DNA of 64,000 nucleotides, from assembly GCA_009760855.2 (NCBI GenBank), contig WPIO01000177.1:1-64000 (forward strand), read 5' to 3'. This document shows positions 28,564 through 41,900 of this stretch, one piece after another. Made by a program: the position numbers and the translations under genes. The notes beneath the pieces were generated by a model. That model saw only the letters and a program-made list of their open reading frames with translations, was not told the origin of the DNA and did no database searches. Positions within the stretch are counted from its first letter, which is position 1, and each line of letters opens with the position of its first letter. Origin of the DNA: Cristatella mucedo. Taxonomy: Eukaryota > Bryozoa > Phylactolaemata > Cristatellidae.

Positions 28564-30485
28564 GTTTCGGACTTAATGTCGCCCCGAAAATAATAACCGC
28601 GATTCTGACAAAGGTCTTGTCCATGGATGAGCGAGTTCGTGCTGGTACCGATTCGTTTGTCGACGATATTGTTGTCAATAACAGCGTTGTCTCGAATGGT
28701 GATGTAATCGACTTACTACGAACATTTGGTTTGGAGGCTAAGCCGCCAGAAAGCCTCGCTGCTGGAAGGGTCCTTGGCCTTCGCGTATGCAGGCCAAAGG
28801 AAGGTGAGGAGCTTCGTTGGCGCCGCGATAACGTGGTGAGCGCATTGCCTAACGCCCCATCGCGACGCCAGCTGTTTTCGTGGTGCGGGCAGCTGATCGG
28901 GCATTTCCCAATCGCAGGCTGGCTTCGCCCGGCCTGCAGTTACCTAAAGCGAGCTGCTGGCGATGTCGGTTGGGACTCAGTCGTTGGTGAAAATGTCATA
29001 GCCATGGCGGGTGAGTTGATGCAGCGATTGCATGCCGACGATCCAGTTTCAGGCATTTGGAATGTGCCGAATCTGGATAGTGGCATCCTCTGGTGTGATG
29101 CCAGCAGCCTTGCTATCGGCACATGCCTGGATATAGGAGGAAGAATCGTCGAGGATGCCTCCTGGCTGCGAAAAGCTGATGACGTAGCCCACATCAATCT
29201 TGCGGAGCTGGAGGCTATCATCAAGGGCCTCAATCTGGCCATTGCTTGGTCATTACGGCAGGTGGAGATTCGGACAGATTCAGCAACTGTTCACGGATGG
29301 CTACAGTCACTGCTGGTTGGAGATAAGCCTGTACGAGCCCACGGCATGGGAGAGGTGCTTATCAAACGCAGGCTAGCACTGATAGCCGACACGGTGTCAG
29401 AGTGTGGACTGAAGGCTTCCGTAGTCCTAGTGCGATCATCCAACAATAAAGCCGACCAGCTGACCCGCGTCTCTCAGAAATGGACGAGGGCGAATGTAAG
29501 CTGTCTCGCTGTTCCAGAGCAGGCGTCTTCGCCGGCGGTCGGCGTCGACCTAAAGAGCTTCCACAGCCTTCACCACTTTGGAGTTGACAGGACACTGTAC
29601 CTTGCCAGAATGTGCCACCCGAAAGCTACTATCCGGCGGAAGGACGTCGAAGCCGTCGTGAAGGCTTGCCCTCGTTGCAAGTCGATCGATCCTGCACCAG
29701 TCACATGGAGTGCAGGCGTGCTGGATGTAAGCGAGAATTGGCAGCGCCTGGCCTGCGACGTAACGCATTTCAAGGGCCAAAAATATCTGACCGTGGTAGA
29801 TTGTGGACCAAGCCGTTTCGCTATTTGGAGGCGAATACCCGACGAGGGAGAAAACACATTGGTGCAAAATCTGGGAGAAATTTTTAGGGAGCGTGGCCCT
29901 CCGCAGCAGCTGCTCATGGACAACGGTGCGAGCTTTCGCTCAACAGCTCTTCGCAGTCTTTGCGACCGCTGGGGCGTGGAGCCCATATACCGTTGCGCCT
30001 ATAAACCCTCCGGCAACGGCATCGTTGAGCGAAACCACAGGACCATCAAGGGAATGGCGGCTCGCACGGGCAAGAACGTCCTGATGATGGTGTATTGGTA
30101 CAACATCTCGCCAACAGCCGGGTTGCACGAGGAATCAGTGCCCTGCAGAAGGCTGTTCTCCTATGAGTGGAAAAGCCCCCTCTTCAGAGCACAGACAGAT
30201 CAGGACCCGAGGACTACTCAATATGCTGTCGGCCAGCGAGTCTTTGTGAAGCCTGCCGGCGCTCGTTGTACGACCGAGTGGCCCGAGGGCACTGTAACAA
30301 GTGAGGGGCAGGGCGTGGGAATCGAGATCGACGGTGTTCGTCGCCACGTGTCCGACTTGCGCCTCGTACCAGGGCAGCAAGAGGCGCCCCCTGCACCAGA
30401 AGGGGACAGAGCTGAACCAGTACAGCGGCCCAGGCGCGCTGTGACACTTCCCCGCCGGTACGACGATTATGTCCTGACCGGATAG
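28524..30485 (+). CDS. pol: Pol part 2: RT, RNase H, integrase
   Basis: A 653-codon frame overlapping the end of part 1. RT continues with LTRLGFGLNVAP and the catalytic SFVDDIVV (an FVDD variant of YxDD). RNase H has LWCDASSLAIG, INLAELEAI and RTDSATVHGW. Integrase has the HHCC finger (HHFGVDRTLYLAR...CPRC), the catalytic core (ACDVTHFKG, LLMDNGASFRS, SGNGIVERNH: D,D-35-E) and a basic C-terminus. The enzyme copies and integrates the element. The frame break with part 1 means the polyprotein is interrupted as assembled. Confidence 0.92.
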   Translation: MEYKGRRYCLTRLGFGLNVAPKIITAILTKVLSMDERVRAGTDSFVDDIVVNNSVVSNGDVIDLLRTFGLEAKPPESLAAGRVLGLRVCRPKEGEELRWRRDNVVSALPNAPSRRQLFSWCGQLIGHFPIAGWLRPACSYLKRAAGDVGWDSVVGENVIAMAGELMQRLHADDPVSGIWNVPNLDSGILWCDASSLAIGTCLDIGGRIVEDASWLRKADDVAHINLAELEAIIKGLNLAIAWSLRQVEIRTDSATVHGWLQSLLVGDKPVRAHGMGEVLIKRRLALIADTVSECGLKASVVLVRSSNNKADQLTRVSQKWTRANVSCLAVPEQASSPAVGVDLKSFHSLHHFGVDRTLYLARMCHPKATIRRKDVEAVVKACPRCKSIDPAPVTWSAGVLDVSENWQRLACDVTHFKGQKYLTVVDCGPSRFAIWRRIPDEGENTLVQNLGEIFRERGPPQQLLMDNGASFRSTALRSLCDRWGVEPIYRCAYKPSGNGIVERNHRTIKGMAARTGKNVLMMVYWYNISPTAGLHEESVPCRRLFSYEWKSPLFRAQTDQDPRTTQYAVGQRVFVKPAGARCTTEWPEGTVTSEGQGVGIEIDGVRRHVSDLRLVPGQQEAPPAPEGDRAEPVQRPRRAVTLPRRYDDYVLTG

Positions 30486-30563
30486 ACTTGCTCATTGCTG
30501 CTCTGTACCTTGCAGCTACATGTGTTGGTGCTGCAAACTTGTGACCTTAAGGTCAAGGGTGCG

Positions 30564-31040
30564 TGTAGTTCGTATGTACGTTCGTATTTATGTATTGTAT
30601 GCCGGCTCCTGACTTGTGACCGTAAGGTCAAGGGAGCGTGTAGTTCACATGTATGTATCGTATGCAGGCTCCTCTGATAAGCTAGTGGTGAGCTGTTAGA
30701 AGCACCACCGAGAGGGGCCGGTGCACAGCTGGGGTCCGCCTGTGATGTGGTATGGACAGAGGCCAGTAACCAGCTGGTGGCCAGATGGTGGATTCACCAT
30801 CAGGGTCGGCCAGTGCACTGCTGTGATCCGCCTTTGATGTGGCATGGACCAGATGGTGGATTCACCATCAGGGTTGGCCGGTGCACAGTTGTGGTCGATG
30901 AGTCATCGGAGTCGACCAGGGGAGGGCAGTCGTGTGAGAGCAGGGGCTGAGGGAAGCCGTGCGCTCTGGGGCTCCGTGTGCTGGGAATAAACTGTCGGTG
31001 TTAGGCATCGGCTGGCTCTCTACTGTGCAACCAAACTACA
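30564..31040 (+). repeat. 3' LTR, 477 bp
   Basis: Same start and end as the 5' LTR; lacks an 11-bp piece around GCTGGTGGCCA. Followed at once by CATAC. Confidence 0.95.
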
Positions 31041-31045
31041 CATAC

Positions 31046-32801
31046 GAAACTTTCGAATCCGTGGTTGACGACGCTCTCTATGAACGTATTATTAGCATTA
31101 TTATGAGCATATCAAAACTCGAAAGATAGGGTGGTGCTAGGGGTACGACAAGTCGTCCCACCAGCCGGACTTTTCCACATCGATCGCGTACCCTAGCATT
31201 AATCGCTTCTCCCAGCATTAATCGCGTCCCCCAGCATCGATCGCATCCCTCAGTGTTGCAGGGTGATGTCAACCGACGATGACTGTCAAGCTGCCCACAA
31301 AATGCTGCAAAGAAGTTATACAACAATGCATCACGACTATACGCTCAAACATAAATCAAATCACAACGTAAAAAAAATGCACACAATTCTTAGCTATGGT
31401 TGATCTTTTTTTCGACTAACCATCCTGATCAGCTATGATTCTCTTTTTCTATTGTTTCGCGACATTCAGTCAATTGAGAACGGTTTGCATACCAAAAACT
31501 GCTAAAGCTTGCGTGCTTTACAGATCTTCAGGCAACCCTAGTCACACTGGTCGTTCAGTTCATCATCAGGTCAAGAGCCTTCTGGTTGGTGCGACTCGGG
31601 CAGACGGGCACGGGTCGATTCTGTCTGTAGTATAGTACCGCCTCATTGTTTCGGAACGGTGGACGTGGACGGATCGCGAGACATTCTCCAGCTAGCACAC
31701 ATCACAGGACGCCTAATCCTAAGTAAAATCTAAAAAATACGACCGAGTCCATTACACCACTTGCGAGCTTTAATGCAATTTCGTGTGCCAGAGAAGGTGG
31801 GAGACCTACTTTGCCTGACCATTTGCCAGCTCTCCTGCCGAAACCATTGCACTACTGGACCACTGTATGCCTAGATTTGGCCGACCAAGGACAAGCAGCC
31901 AGCCACTGCTAGGAATTTTTGTGCTGAAACTTGTGATGCTAAGTAATCTCGTTGCTCGAAAATTACTATCCAGCGAGCTGTCTTTCCTATCAAAACAGAA
32001 GCCATGTAATCTACGTGCTATTTTAGGGCATCAATTACTGGCTACAAGTGAAACTGGGTGGCTCTTGGTTCAGCACTATCGGCCAACTTAAGCGTTTTAA
32101 GGCAACTCTGGAGCAATTACAACGTGCCGAGCTCATCAGGGGGCATAACTATATGGCATGCATTATTCATGCCACCACAGGTTGACCAACTATAAACGTA
32201 GACTGGTTACTGATTATTCACAGGTGATCCTCACGCTAACGACTATGAGGCCAACTGATTTCGTACACTCGACAGCAGATCGTTAACAAGACACAGTACT
32301 TATAATCCAATAATTGCAGCTGCTTGAGTAATGCACTGATTAAGTGTCAAACAGTTTGGTGCAGGTTTTTATTTATTGATACACGAATCGACAAGTAAAA
32401 AGTCAGCATCAATACCTATCACCGTCAAAAACACCTTCGATGGAAACATGCCTTCAAGCAAGTGCTAATGAAGTGCAAGTGATTAGAAAAAAAACTGATG
32501 TCACCATGGCCACAGTCGAGAAATGGGAAATAGACAGGACCCAAATCAGAGATTTGCAAATAAGAATAAATCTGAACACTCTCAGCGTTTACAATTCAGT
32601 TGCGTTATAGTGAACAGCAAGACCTGCTTTCCTTGACACGGTTGTTTACCAGAGATTCATTCACCAACAACAATAACGAGGTAACCTAGCTAAGGAAAGG
32701 TTTCAAGATTTACTATCACCAGTTGAAGCTCTTGCTGATCGCTGCAAGAGCTTCGAAAGCGTGTTGAGGTCAGTATCAGTAGATGGCATAGGCTCGCTCG
32801 T
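31046..32801. other. Non-coding downstream flank of CBS
   Basis: No exon recognised. A degenerate 20-bp minisatellite (CCCCAGCATTAATCGCG-type, about four units) lies at 31,185-31,262. The CBS 3' UTR and poly(A) site should lie at the right end of this interval. Confidence 0.35.
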
Positions 32802-32902
32802 TTACTCTTGAGCATCCAATTTGGCGATACAATTTACAAGGTCGATACGTGTGGCAATGCCAAACACGACATGCTTTACCTCCATTCTGTCGTCGCCAGC
32901 AA
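32802..32902 (-). CDS. CBS: CBS terminal exon
   Basis: [20 protein letters not shown] then [12 protein letters not shown] and TAA at 32,802-32,804. Acceptor TTTCAG. It matches the final helix of the Bateman module and the usual short C-terminus of animal CBS. Confidence 0.9.
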
Positions 32903-35900
32903 CTGAAATGAACACGGTTTTTACAGCATTGTAGTGGTCATAACCGTCCAGTCACTTACGTGCAAAAAGAGGAAAGAACGTGTTATCAGCTCAATAACAA
33001 CCAGCAAGTCTCTGTTTTTGCATAGCACATATAGTTTTGCTTAGGTTTTGGATTTTATACCCGATCTCAATTTTTTGCATGTCACAGTTAATGTCTGCAA
33101 TAACGCTTACGAATACTTGCGAGCATAAGGGCTCCCAGTAGCGGCCGTCCAAGCCATTATACTCTTGGGCCTGCTAACGACCAGGAAGTAGTGTCTTCCA
33201 AGCCAGCTCCGAAGGTCGGTGGGCAGACTCTGAGGCATCTGCTAGGATGCCGTATATGCTGGGGCAAAAAAGGCAAGCACAAAGCAGGCTAATCGCAAGA
33301 CATTTTTCCCATCGTTTTGGGCAGCTGTCTGGCATTGCTAAAATGTGAAACCAAATTGCTAAAAAGTGGAACTATAAGGGTCTGATGGACCAAGTATGCA
33401 TAAGGGTAAATGTCTAGAAAACAACATTTTTTAAACAATCAAATATTTGCTTAGATTAACTTTCAAAATACATGATAGAAATGGAATCAGAAGTTTTGAC
33501 AATTGCCACACAAAAGGGAAAAATAACTGCATAAACCATGTATAACCCAAAAGTAAATTAGAAGCAAAATATTTACAAATACAATTGTTTTACCGATCCC
33601 TGCCTCACATGCGTGAATTGTGTCCTAATTTTTTAAATCGTGGTACATCAAGATGTAGTTTTTCCGTTTGTTGTGGGCCATACTTATGATCTTTAAACAG
33701 ATTTATTTGAAGTGCAGATTCGAGCCTTGTAAAGCCCGTAACTTGGCTAACTCTTCACGGATAAACGTCATATTTCAAATGTGAGTACATACATGTCATC
33801 AAACGTCCGGGAGATTCATTTTCTGTAATATTGAGAATTTATAACAATACTTATCCAACGGCAATCAGAATAAACTACTACAGTTATGTACAAGCAGCAC
33901 TGAACTCATATTTCAAATTTCTTGTTTATCCGTGAAGTCTTCGCCGGGAGATGAAATTTACCCATTACCAAATTACCCAACGAATCTGTTTACAAGTCCC
34001 AAGCATGGACTTCAACAAGTAACCAACACGTACCTCAAAGTACCAAGGCTCAAGAATTTAGGGCACAAATCCCATATTAATCAAATCAGTAATTTGTTCT
34101 TTGCAAATATGCTGCTTCCGATTTACATAGTTTACATAACCATTATTTCTTTTGTGTAGAAATTGTCCAGCTTTCGATTCCAAGTATAAAATAATTATCG
34201 TTTGAAAGGTATCCGTAATAAATATTCGACTGTTGCACAAATGTTTTAGTATTTCCTAGGCATTTATAGTTTCAAGTCCTCAAAAAATCTGCAACGTACA
34301 AGGGACCTGACACGAGCTACATTTTTAAAACACAAAAAAGTAACTTGAAAGTTGTTTGCTGTTCAATGAGAAGCCAAAGACTACTCAGAAAACGATTCCA
34401 GCCTGGTCTTAGTCTTTGCCCCCAACTTAGTCAACTAGCTTCATTCAAAAGGGGCTGCACAAGCCTCTGTGATTGCCTCGGTCGGCACAAAAAGAAGCAA
34501 AATTTAGTAGTACAGTTATGCAGGGAAAAGTGCACGGACAAGGCATTCTGACGAAAAGTGATCGAAAGTCGTTCCTGATAGTATCGATATAAAGAAGCTT
34601 CAGTGCCATGAAATTGGACCTTTCTAATAAAACTCGAGACTGAGTTGCTTTACATAATGACGCCTAGATTTCGGACACATTCCGAAGGTAATTAAAGCAG
34701 TCACTCGCAGTTACAGTCAGAGGCCTCGGCCATCAAGCTTAGAGGCTCTATAAGCAAAAATATTTAGCTATTGATTAGCTTAAAAAACTAATGGCGTTCA
34801 GAAAATATGTACCCAAAATTGAAGCAGGCTTTGCAGAGTTGAAATCTTTGGGATCCAAAGAGATACAAAATCATCGGTAAAGAAATGGCATTAAATGCAA
34901 TCGATCGCATGGTCTTGGGGGGGGGGAGTAGCATAAATCTGACAGTAGTAGTAGAGCCGTAGGCCACTGCAGCTGGCTATGAATATGGCTGCAAGGCTAG
35001 TTTTCAAGTCCCAGAGGTTTGAACACGTGTCTCCTTTGCTAAAAGAGCTAGGATAGCTGCCGGTTAATCCACGGATACAGAGCAAAGTTCTTATGCTGAC
35101 CCACAAGGCCCGCCACGGCTTGGCTCCTCCGTACCTAGCTGAACTGCTGCACCAGTTCCAGCCACTTCATACCCTCAGGTCCTGTATTGACAATACATTT
35201 AACTGTTTCATTCCTCCGCTTAAAGACCGTTGGCGACAGAAGTTTTCGCTCTTTAAGTCCTAGACTGTGGAACTCGCTTCCACAATTCTTGTGCAATGAC
35301 AGCTACTCTCCTGCTGTCAACTATGGCACATCTTTTTCAGTGGTCCTGAACTGCTAGTTCTATGCTACTCACTACATCAACTGCTCTCCTGACTCGGCTG
35401 TGCTTCCCACTTTTTCTTTGTTGCGTGAGGTGAAATCTGTTGGTTACCGAATGTGTACCCAAAGCCGCTTAGGCTGTGAGTTCGCTATACAAAGCTCTTT
35501 TGCCTCATCCACTTAGTCAGTATAGCTTTGTGAAGTTACAGGCGGGAGATACATTACCTTACATAAGGAAAGCCAACTGTAACTTGGTGGCAACCCAAGT
35601 CTGAGAGAACAATGTGTGACCTTGCACGCCGTGGATAATAGATTAGCAGTAACGATCTCAACTGCATGACAAAAAGCAGCAAACAATATACACACCACGA
35701 GCAACACTGCTACGATTAAGGGCTATCTCTCACAAAAGCGACCATATCACACTCATATGAGCGCTCTGTAGCTATTCGCGATTACGAACACTCGTAGCAA
35801 CCGTTAACGTTAACAATTATACATTTAACATTACATTAAATGAACAAATTGTATGCCTGAACATGTATGCCTGCACAACCCACCCAGATTTTTGAACGAG

Positions 35901-38900
35901 CAAACCTTGCTCATTGTTCTTTTGCACTTAGGAGAAGTATGCATAGAATTGCACCAGAATGCACTTTATGAAGCGCTCCTTGTATTTTAACAACCACATA
36001 TGGGTTTGACGTTCTGAAAGCAATTGAAAATACGCTGGTGCCGTCAAAAGTGTACGGGACTTCTGGAAATGGGCAAATACTGATGATCCAAACCTTTCCA
36101 GGTGGACTGGCACTGAAGCAGAACACCACACTAATCCCAGTACCAATTCATGCTAAATAAAGTAGTCACATTTAGAAGCAGAAGTAGCAAATTCCACAGA
36201 AAATACCTTCTTAAAGTAAAAAAATACGTTAAGAATTACCACAATTTAATTGTAAGGAACCTCGTTAAAATAGCAAGTGCATCGAATGTTTTGGCATGTG
36301 CAGTGACATCAGCTAGAAAGCTAGCTCAGATTGTTTTATTTAACACCAAATTTAGAAATGGTCGAGTAAACGTGAGCTTACGTCTGCCTAGAGGTGCATA
36401 TATAGACAGCCACACGCACACACGAACACTAACGCACACTCATACAGTCACATTCGAGCAAACCTTTATACTTTTTTATCTGCACACGAACTCACGCATG
36501 CAAGCATACACATCCGTGAAGTTACAACAACATACCATGAGCACTGTCCAAATAAATATTACCTCAAAGCACGTTAAAAACAGCAGCTGGCAACTGGCCA
36601 ATACTGTGTGAATTATCCTATTACGTAAAACATGACTTAGAGAGAGCTGTATGAACGGATGCAATGTCCGTTTAAGTCAGCATCTCCCACATGGTCATAA
36701 CTATTCAGGGGAGGCAATTATCAGGCAGGGGAGGGTTAAAAAATCTGCATTATGTATGTAGCAGCAATTGAGATGCGTGTCACTAGTGCAGTAGCTATGT
36801 GGCTGAGCAAGAGTGCTGAGTCAACGGCCTTGCTCCCGGATGGGGCCAGATGAATAGGTGAAAACAGCCCATTAAGAGGTAGGTTCTGCCCCAAAAAACG
36901 GCACCATCCTTTGCTCGTGTAAGCCTCTAAGGATTTCTGTTTCACATAGGCATTAAATATTATTAATAATAACTATGTAATTCATTTGTATGGTGGCTTA
37001 AGAAAACCGAATCTCTATCAAGACGTTTCATATATGCACAGGACTCGAGACCAAGAACTCTCGGTCATAGAAAGCAAGCACCTAAACCCTGGCTAGGTCA
37101 TACCTGGCGGCATAATGATACTAATAACTACAAATTTGTGTAGCACCAAGAGGTCTAAATCTCTATCTAGGCTTTTTAAATATGCTGCAGAGGAAGCATA
37201 TCAATTGTTTAGCGATAACATTCACAGGATCGGTAAGCATAAACACACTAAGGACAATTCGAGCGACCCTAAAAATGGTGTGAGAAACTGGTGTTTTTAA
37301 TTTCTATTTGAAATTTATGAAGGAGCGTAGATGTCGTGACGACAGTAGGGAATGAGTTCAGGGCTTTTGAAGCACACGAACTAAAGACACTGTCTCCAAA
37401 TAATTTAAGATTTGTCAGAGGCACGACAAAACAATTTGAATAAATAGAGCAGGTGGTATGATGCCTAGCCTGACTAGGCAGTAGTTCGGATTGGTAAGCC
37501 AGAGCAAGAGAATGAGGGGGAATAACACTGAGTGACACAACTTTAAAGTAAATGGGCAGGTCTGCGGGCAGGCAATAAAGCAGGTCTGTGATAACGAGCG
37601 TTATAAGGCAATAGCAACAAGCTGTGAGGCTGGGTGCCACAAATGCATTGACCAACTTGGATGTGGTTTCACTGTCAAAGGAAGTTCGAATGTTTACAAT
37701 GTCCTGCATTATTCAGAGCACCTTTTCTATTACCCTAGACTCAGTCGCATAAGCAGCACATCACCAGCAATTAAACACATGACTAAAAGCGATGCACAAT
37801 AGATTACCTTGTCTCTGGGTCTGGGTAACCAGAACGTAATGATCTGAGTCCAGCAGCCGTGAAATTCTCCCAAGAGGTGTATCAGGCAAAACCTGTTCGA
37901 AAGACATTTGCAATATGCAACAAAGGCTCAACCCTTCGACACAACTTTCAGTCCAAAATCCACTCGATGAACAAAACAGCATTCACAAAACGTCATCACG
38001 ACGATAGCACACTCGAGTTGGTGCACGCAAGTTAGCTCAATTTGGCTGCTCCAAGAAGAAACTTGCTTCGTTGGACCTGCTGTAGCACTCAGCAGCAGCG
38101 ATAGAGCTACCTTGTGGCACTAACTATCCCATCGCTGCTGCTGCTGCTGCTCGAGGACACCACTGGAGACGGCCAGTGGCCTCGTTGTTGGCCATAGAGC
38201 TGGCAGAATTCAGGCAGGCCAGGGCAAGATTATTTGGTATGTTTAGGCGATTGTTGATCGCTAGATGGATGTTAAGAGATGTTAACAAAAATTAATGCGT
38301 GGTATGACTATAGCAAAACTTTGCTCGGTATGTAGAAGCTCTGTTAGGCCGATGCAATCTCTGTGGACCAGACTCGGTGGACGTAACTCCAGCTGTTTCT
38401 TCCTTTTTATGCTAGTCTTTGAAGCTGTAAGCACAGGAAAAAGTTTGGAACTTCTGGCTGTCCCCTCCCAAAATTGAACCGTGTGCCAGGCCAGCAAAAG
38501 CTGTAGTGACCCACTCAAAGACAGATTTGGCCTAGCATGGGCTTGGAGGGGGGGTAAGATCGCTCACATTCGCCTGAAAGCAACAGGCAACAGAGCCTGC
38601 TACATCGACTTTTGTATTCGACTCTACAGCTTAAAATGAGGTCGCCAAATATGTGACACGGCTTCTGCCGTGGTTAGCCAAAAGATCTATGTAGAGTCAA
38701 ATTGTACTCCATGCCATTTCCATTACGTGAAAACATATTTGTACACGGTAAATGCGAGACTCCGAGCTGTCTGCTATGCTTTGTTCGTTCATTGCCAAGA
38801 ACACTTGGATGAACGATTTTCTGGAAAAGTCCCATTTGATATCCAAATATTTGGACGTCCGTGCTTTCTTATAGCCACTATTTGGTGGGACTGCTAGCTT

Positions 38901-41900
38901 TCCTTTAAAGTTCAAATGAAAGGGGACGTAATTAAAGGTCTGCCCTCAGCACCTCAGATCTAATGGAAAAAATGCAAAATGAACACGTGCTTGATTCTCG
39001 ACTTTGATGTAAGCAAATTTACCAACCAACCCTTGAAATGCACTCCTGCCACACGATTATTCTGAAAACAGAACATGTATGCCTGCACAAGCCACCCAGA
39101 TTTTTGAACGAACAAACCTTGATCATTGTTCTTTTGCACTTAGGAGGAGTATGCATAGAATTGCACCAGAATGCACTTTATGAAGCATTCCTTGTATGTT
39201 AAGAACCATACATTGATTTGACCTTATTAAAGCAATGGAAAACATGCTGGTGCGTTCAAAAGTGTATGGGACTGCTGGAAATGGAGCAAATACTGATGAT
39301 CAAGACCTTTAAAGGTGGACTGGCACAGATACAGAACACCACACTAATCCCAGTACCAATTCATGCTATATAAAGTAGTCACATTTAGAAGCAGAAGTAG
39401 AAAATTCCACAGCAAATACCCTCTTAAAGTAAAAGATATACGTTAAGAATTACCACAATTTAATTGTAAGGACCCTCATTAAAATAGCAAGTGCATCGAA
39501 TGTTTTTGCCTGTGCAGTGACATTAGCTAGAAAGCAAGCTCAGATTGTTTCCTCTAACACCAAATTTAGAAATGGCTGAGTAGTGAACAAGCAATGCAAG
39601 ATAGGCAAAGCAAGGGAGATTTCTGCCTTCACGAAAGGTGCCAAGCTAAAAAAGGCAAGCATTTCTAAGGAGCTCAAGATTTCCAAGCAGTTTGAGTGCA
39701 ACAATAGTAAGAAGCAATTGCAAATTGATGCAGTGGCATTGAAGGAGTGGTATAGTCGCCTTAAGCTGACAAACGATTGTTATGACAAAGTCATAAAAAA
39801 CAAAAAAGAACAGACTGGTACCTAGGAAAAGTGTTTCCAGGAAATTAAATTACAGCAGCGCTTAATTGGAGATTTCTATGGAGGAAAAACCAGCATGGTA
39901 TACTCTAAAGACTGACCATCATAAAACTTAATTTATACAAAGCAAAAATTAAGTTGCCTGCAACAGGCCAGTGACCACGCCCCGACCTTGGCTAACAGTG
40001 AACAAGTTTTGCGGACCGATGACTAGAAGTTCACCATTTTCAAAAAAGGTAAGAGAACTATTGAAAGTCTAGGCATTACTAAAGCATACCACGACGACTG
40101 CTGCCAGAAAAAGGTAACGTTTGGCTGAGCTAGAGGGCATGGGGCTGTGTGAGGGATCGTGTATACAATGTAAGTACAATTCGTTTGTACAGCACCCTAA
40201 GAAAACTAAATCTCAATTCAGGCGTTTCAGATATGTCATCGTACTCGAGCCTACGACCTCGGTCAGTCCCTTGTCCGGACGAGCACCTTACGTGGATGGC
40301 ATTGGGGCTGTGTGAGGGAACGTGGATGGCATAGGGGCTGTGTGAAAAAATATGGATGGCATTAGGGCTGTGTGAGGGAACTCGACTCTTGAAGCTGCGA
40401 TTGAGATGAGGCCCTACGAGAGATAAGATTGCCTAAGCAGCCGAAAGCTCGTTTGGGGGTAGACAATAGCCATCGGTGGATGACTCGGCAGCACCTCAGA
40501 AACCCATGCACTGACAGCAGATGTGGGAACATCCATCTACCACAAACTGCCTCCAGCTGTCAGGTAGGTTTGGAACAAACAATGGCTGGACAGTGCAAAA
40601 ATAATGCATGCATGGAATGTAAGCTCTGCTGGAAGAGTACAGAGAGGAGGGAGAGGGCTAGATCCATCGATGCCGGCAGCTGTCTTGAGTGTGTAGACTG
40701 GGCTTGGCCGGCTAGGTTTCTGCTAATCGGGTGCTGGGTGTTGAGGTCAGGAGACTTGTTGCTCGGTGTCGCTACTCAGCCTGACGACAGGTCATATTGA
40801 GGGCTGTCACATACTGGTGCGTTTCAGCTAGCACAAGATCTCTATCACCTAGAAACAACTATGAACTTGCATAAATATTAAGGACATTGTAAACAAATGT
40901 CGGTATTCCAATTGCGATGGCCCTGTAAAGGCTAAATTTTACATAACACTCAGAGAAAGATCCTAAGAGCAACAAACTGGTTAGAAGAGCACTTTTCGAC
41001 AATATCCGTATTACTCACTAGTACCCTACACTGACTGCATTGCCAATGCCAAGCAGACTGATCTGAACTCCATCGATAATCTTTGGGGATACTTTAGAGC
41101 TAAGTGTAAAATCGTCAGCCATTCCTGTCACCTCAGAAGATTTCTTATTTGAGGCACCATGTCACTGTTTGCGAGAAATGGCTCCGGAGGCGTTATGCTT
41201 GTGATAATCATGCCATCCATATCAATCGGTATATAAGAGGTGAAGTGAATAGAAAATCCTGGTGGAGGACTTCCTGTAAAGTAATTTATTAAATGAATGC
41301 TAATGTGCAACATGTTTAACTATATGCTCAACATGTTCACCTACCACCATGACTGTATGCAAATGCAAAGTAATACTCCCTGAGAACAGTACAGGATGAT
41401 TACCAGAGAAAGCAGCAAACTTTCCGGCAAGTTTGGCCAAACGGCATTAGTAAGAATATCTAGACATGAGGAGACTTTGCCAGTGTCCCGAAGTTTCACT
41501 CCAGAAGCTGTGGCTGAGTCTCGGTTCCATTCAAGAGAAAATGTTTTGCAACAACCTGTATTGCCAACATGGATCCTAGTGCTGCCGTGGAATCAGCAAC
41601 AGTTGGGGCGTTGCTATGGCATACATGCTTAAAGGTCAGCAAATACATTCACGACCAATTCTTATGACATTTTATCGATCCATAGGATAGCAAAGGGGTC
41701 AGAAGGAAGCCTGCTTGGCCAAGAGAGCTGCAACCCACTACTTACGTAGTATCTGCTACTCCCGAAGAAACCTTGAAACAACAAGAAAACTAACAGCTAA
41801 CTCCAGGCATACCAGGTGGTTTCATGTCTTCGGCTGACTAGATTACATAAATGTACAAAGACAGCTAAGCCGCGACGGCACGAACATGTGGCATGCTGGG

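Larger units (their letters stand above)
26356..31040 (+). mobile_element. Young Ty3/Gypsy-like LTR retrotransposon, complete
   Basis: A 4.7-kb element with two near-identical LTRs, a 5-bp target duplication and gag, protease, RT, RNase H and integrase in Ty3/Gypsy order. No envelope gene. The few LTR differences imply a recent insertion, into the end of an older LTR relic. The integrase is of the GPP-x-LLMDN type with an HHCC finger. One frameshift in RT is the only obvious lesion. Confidence 0.95.

Noticed and set aside
35859-39582. Direct repeats as LTRs of a 3.7-kb retrotransposon
   Set aside because: The DNA between them contains a CBS exon and a LINE fragment, and no gag or pol; no TG...CA ends.
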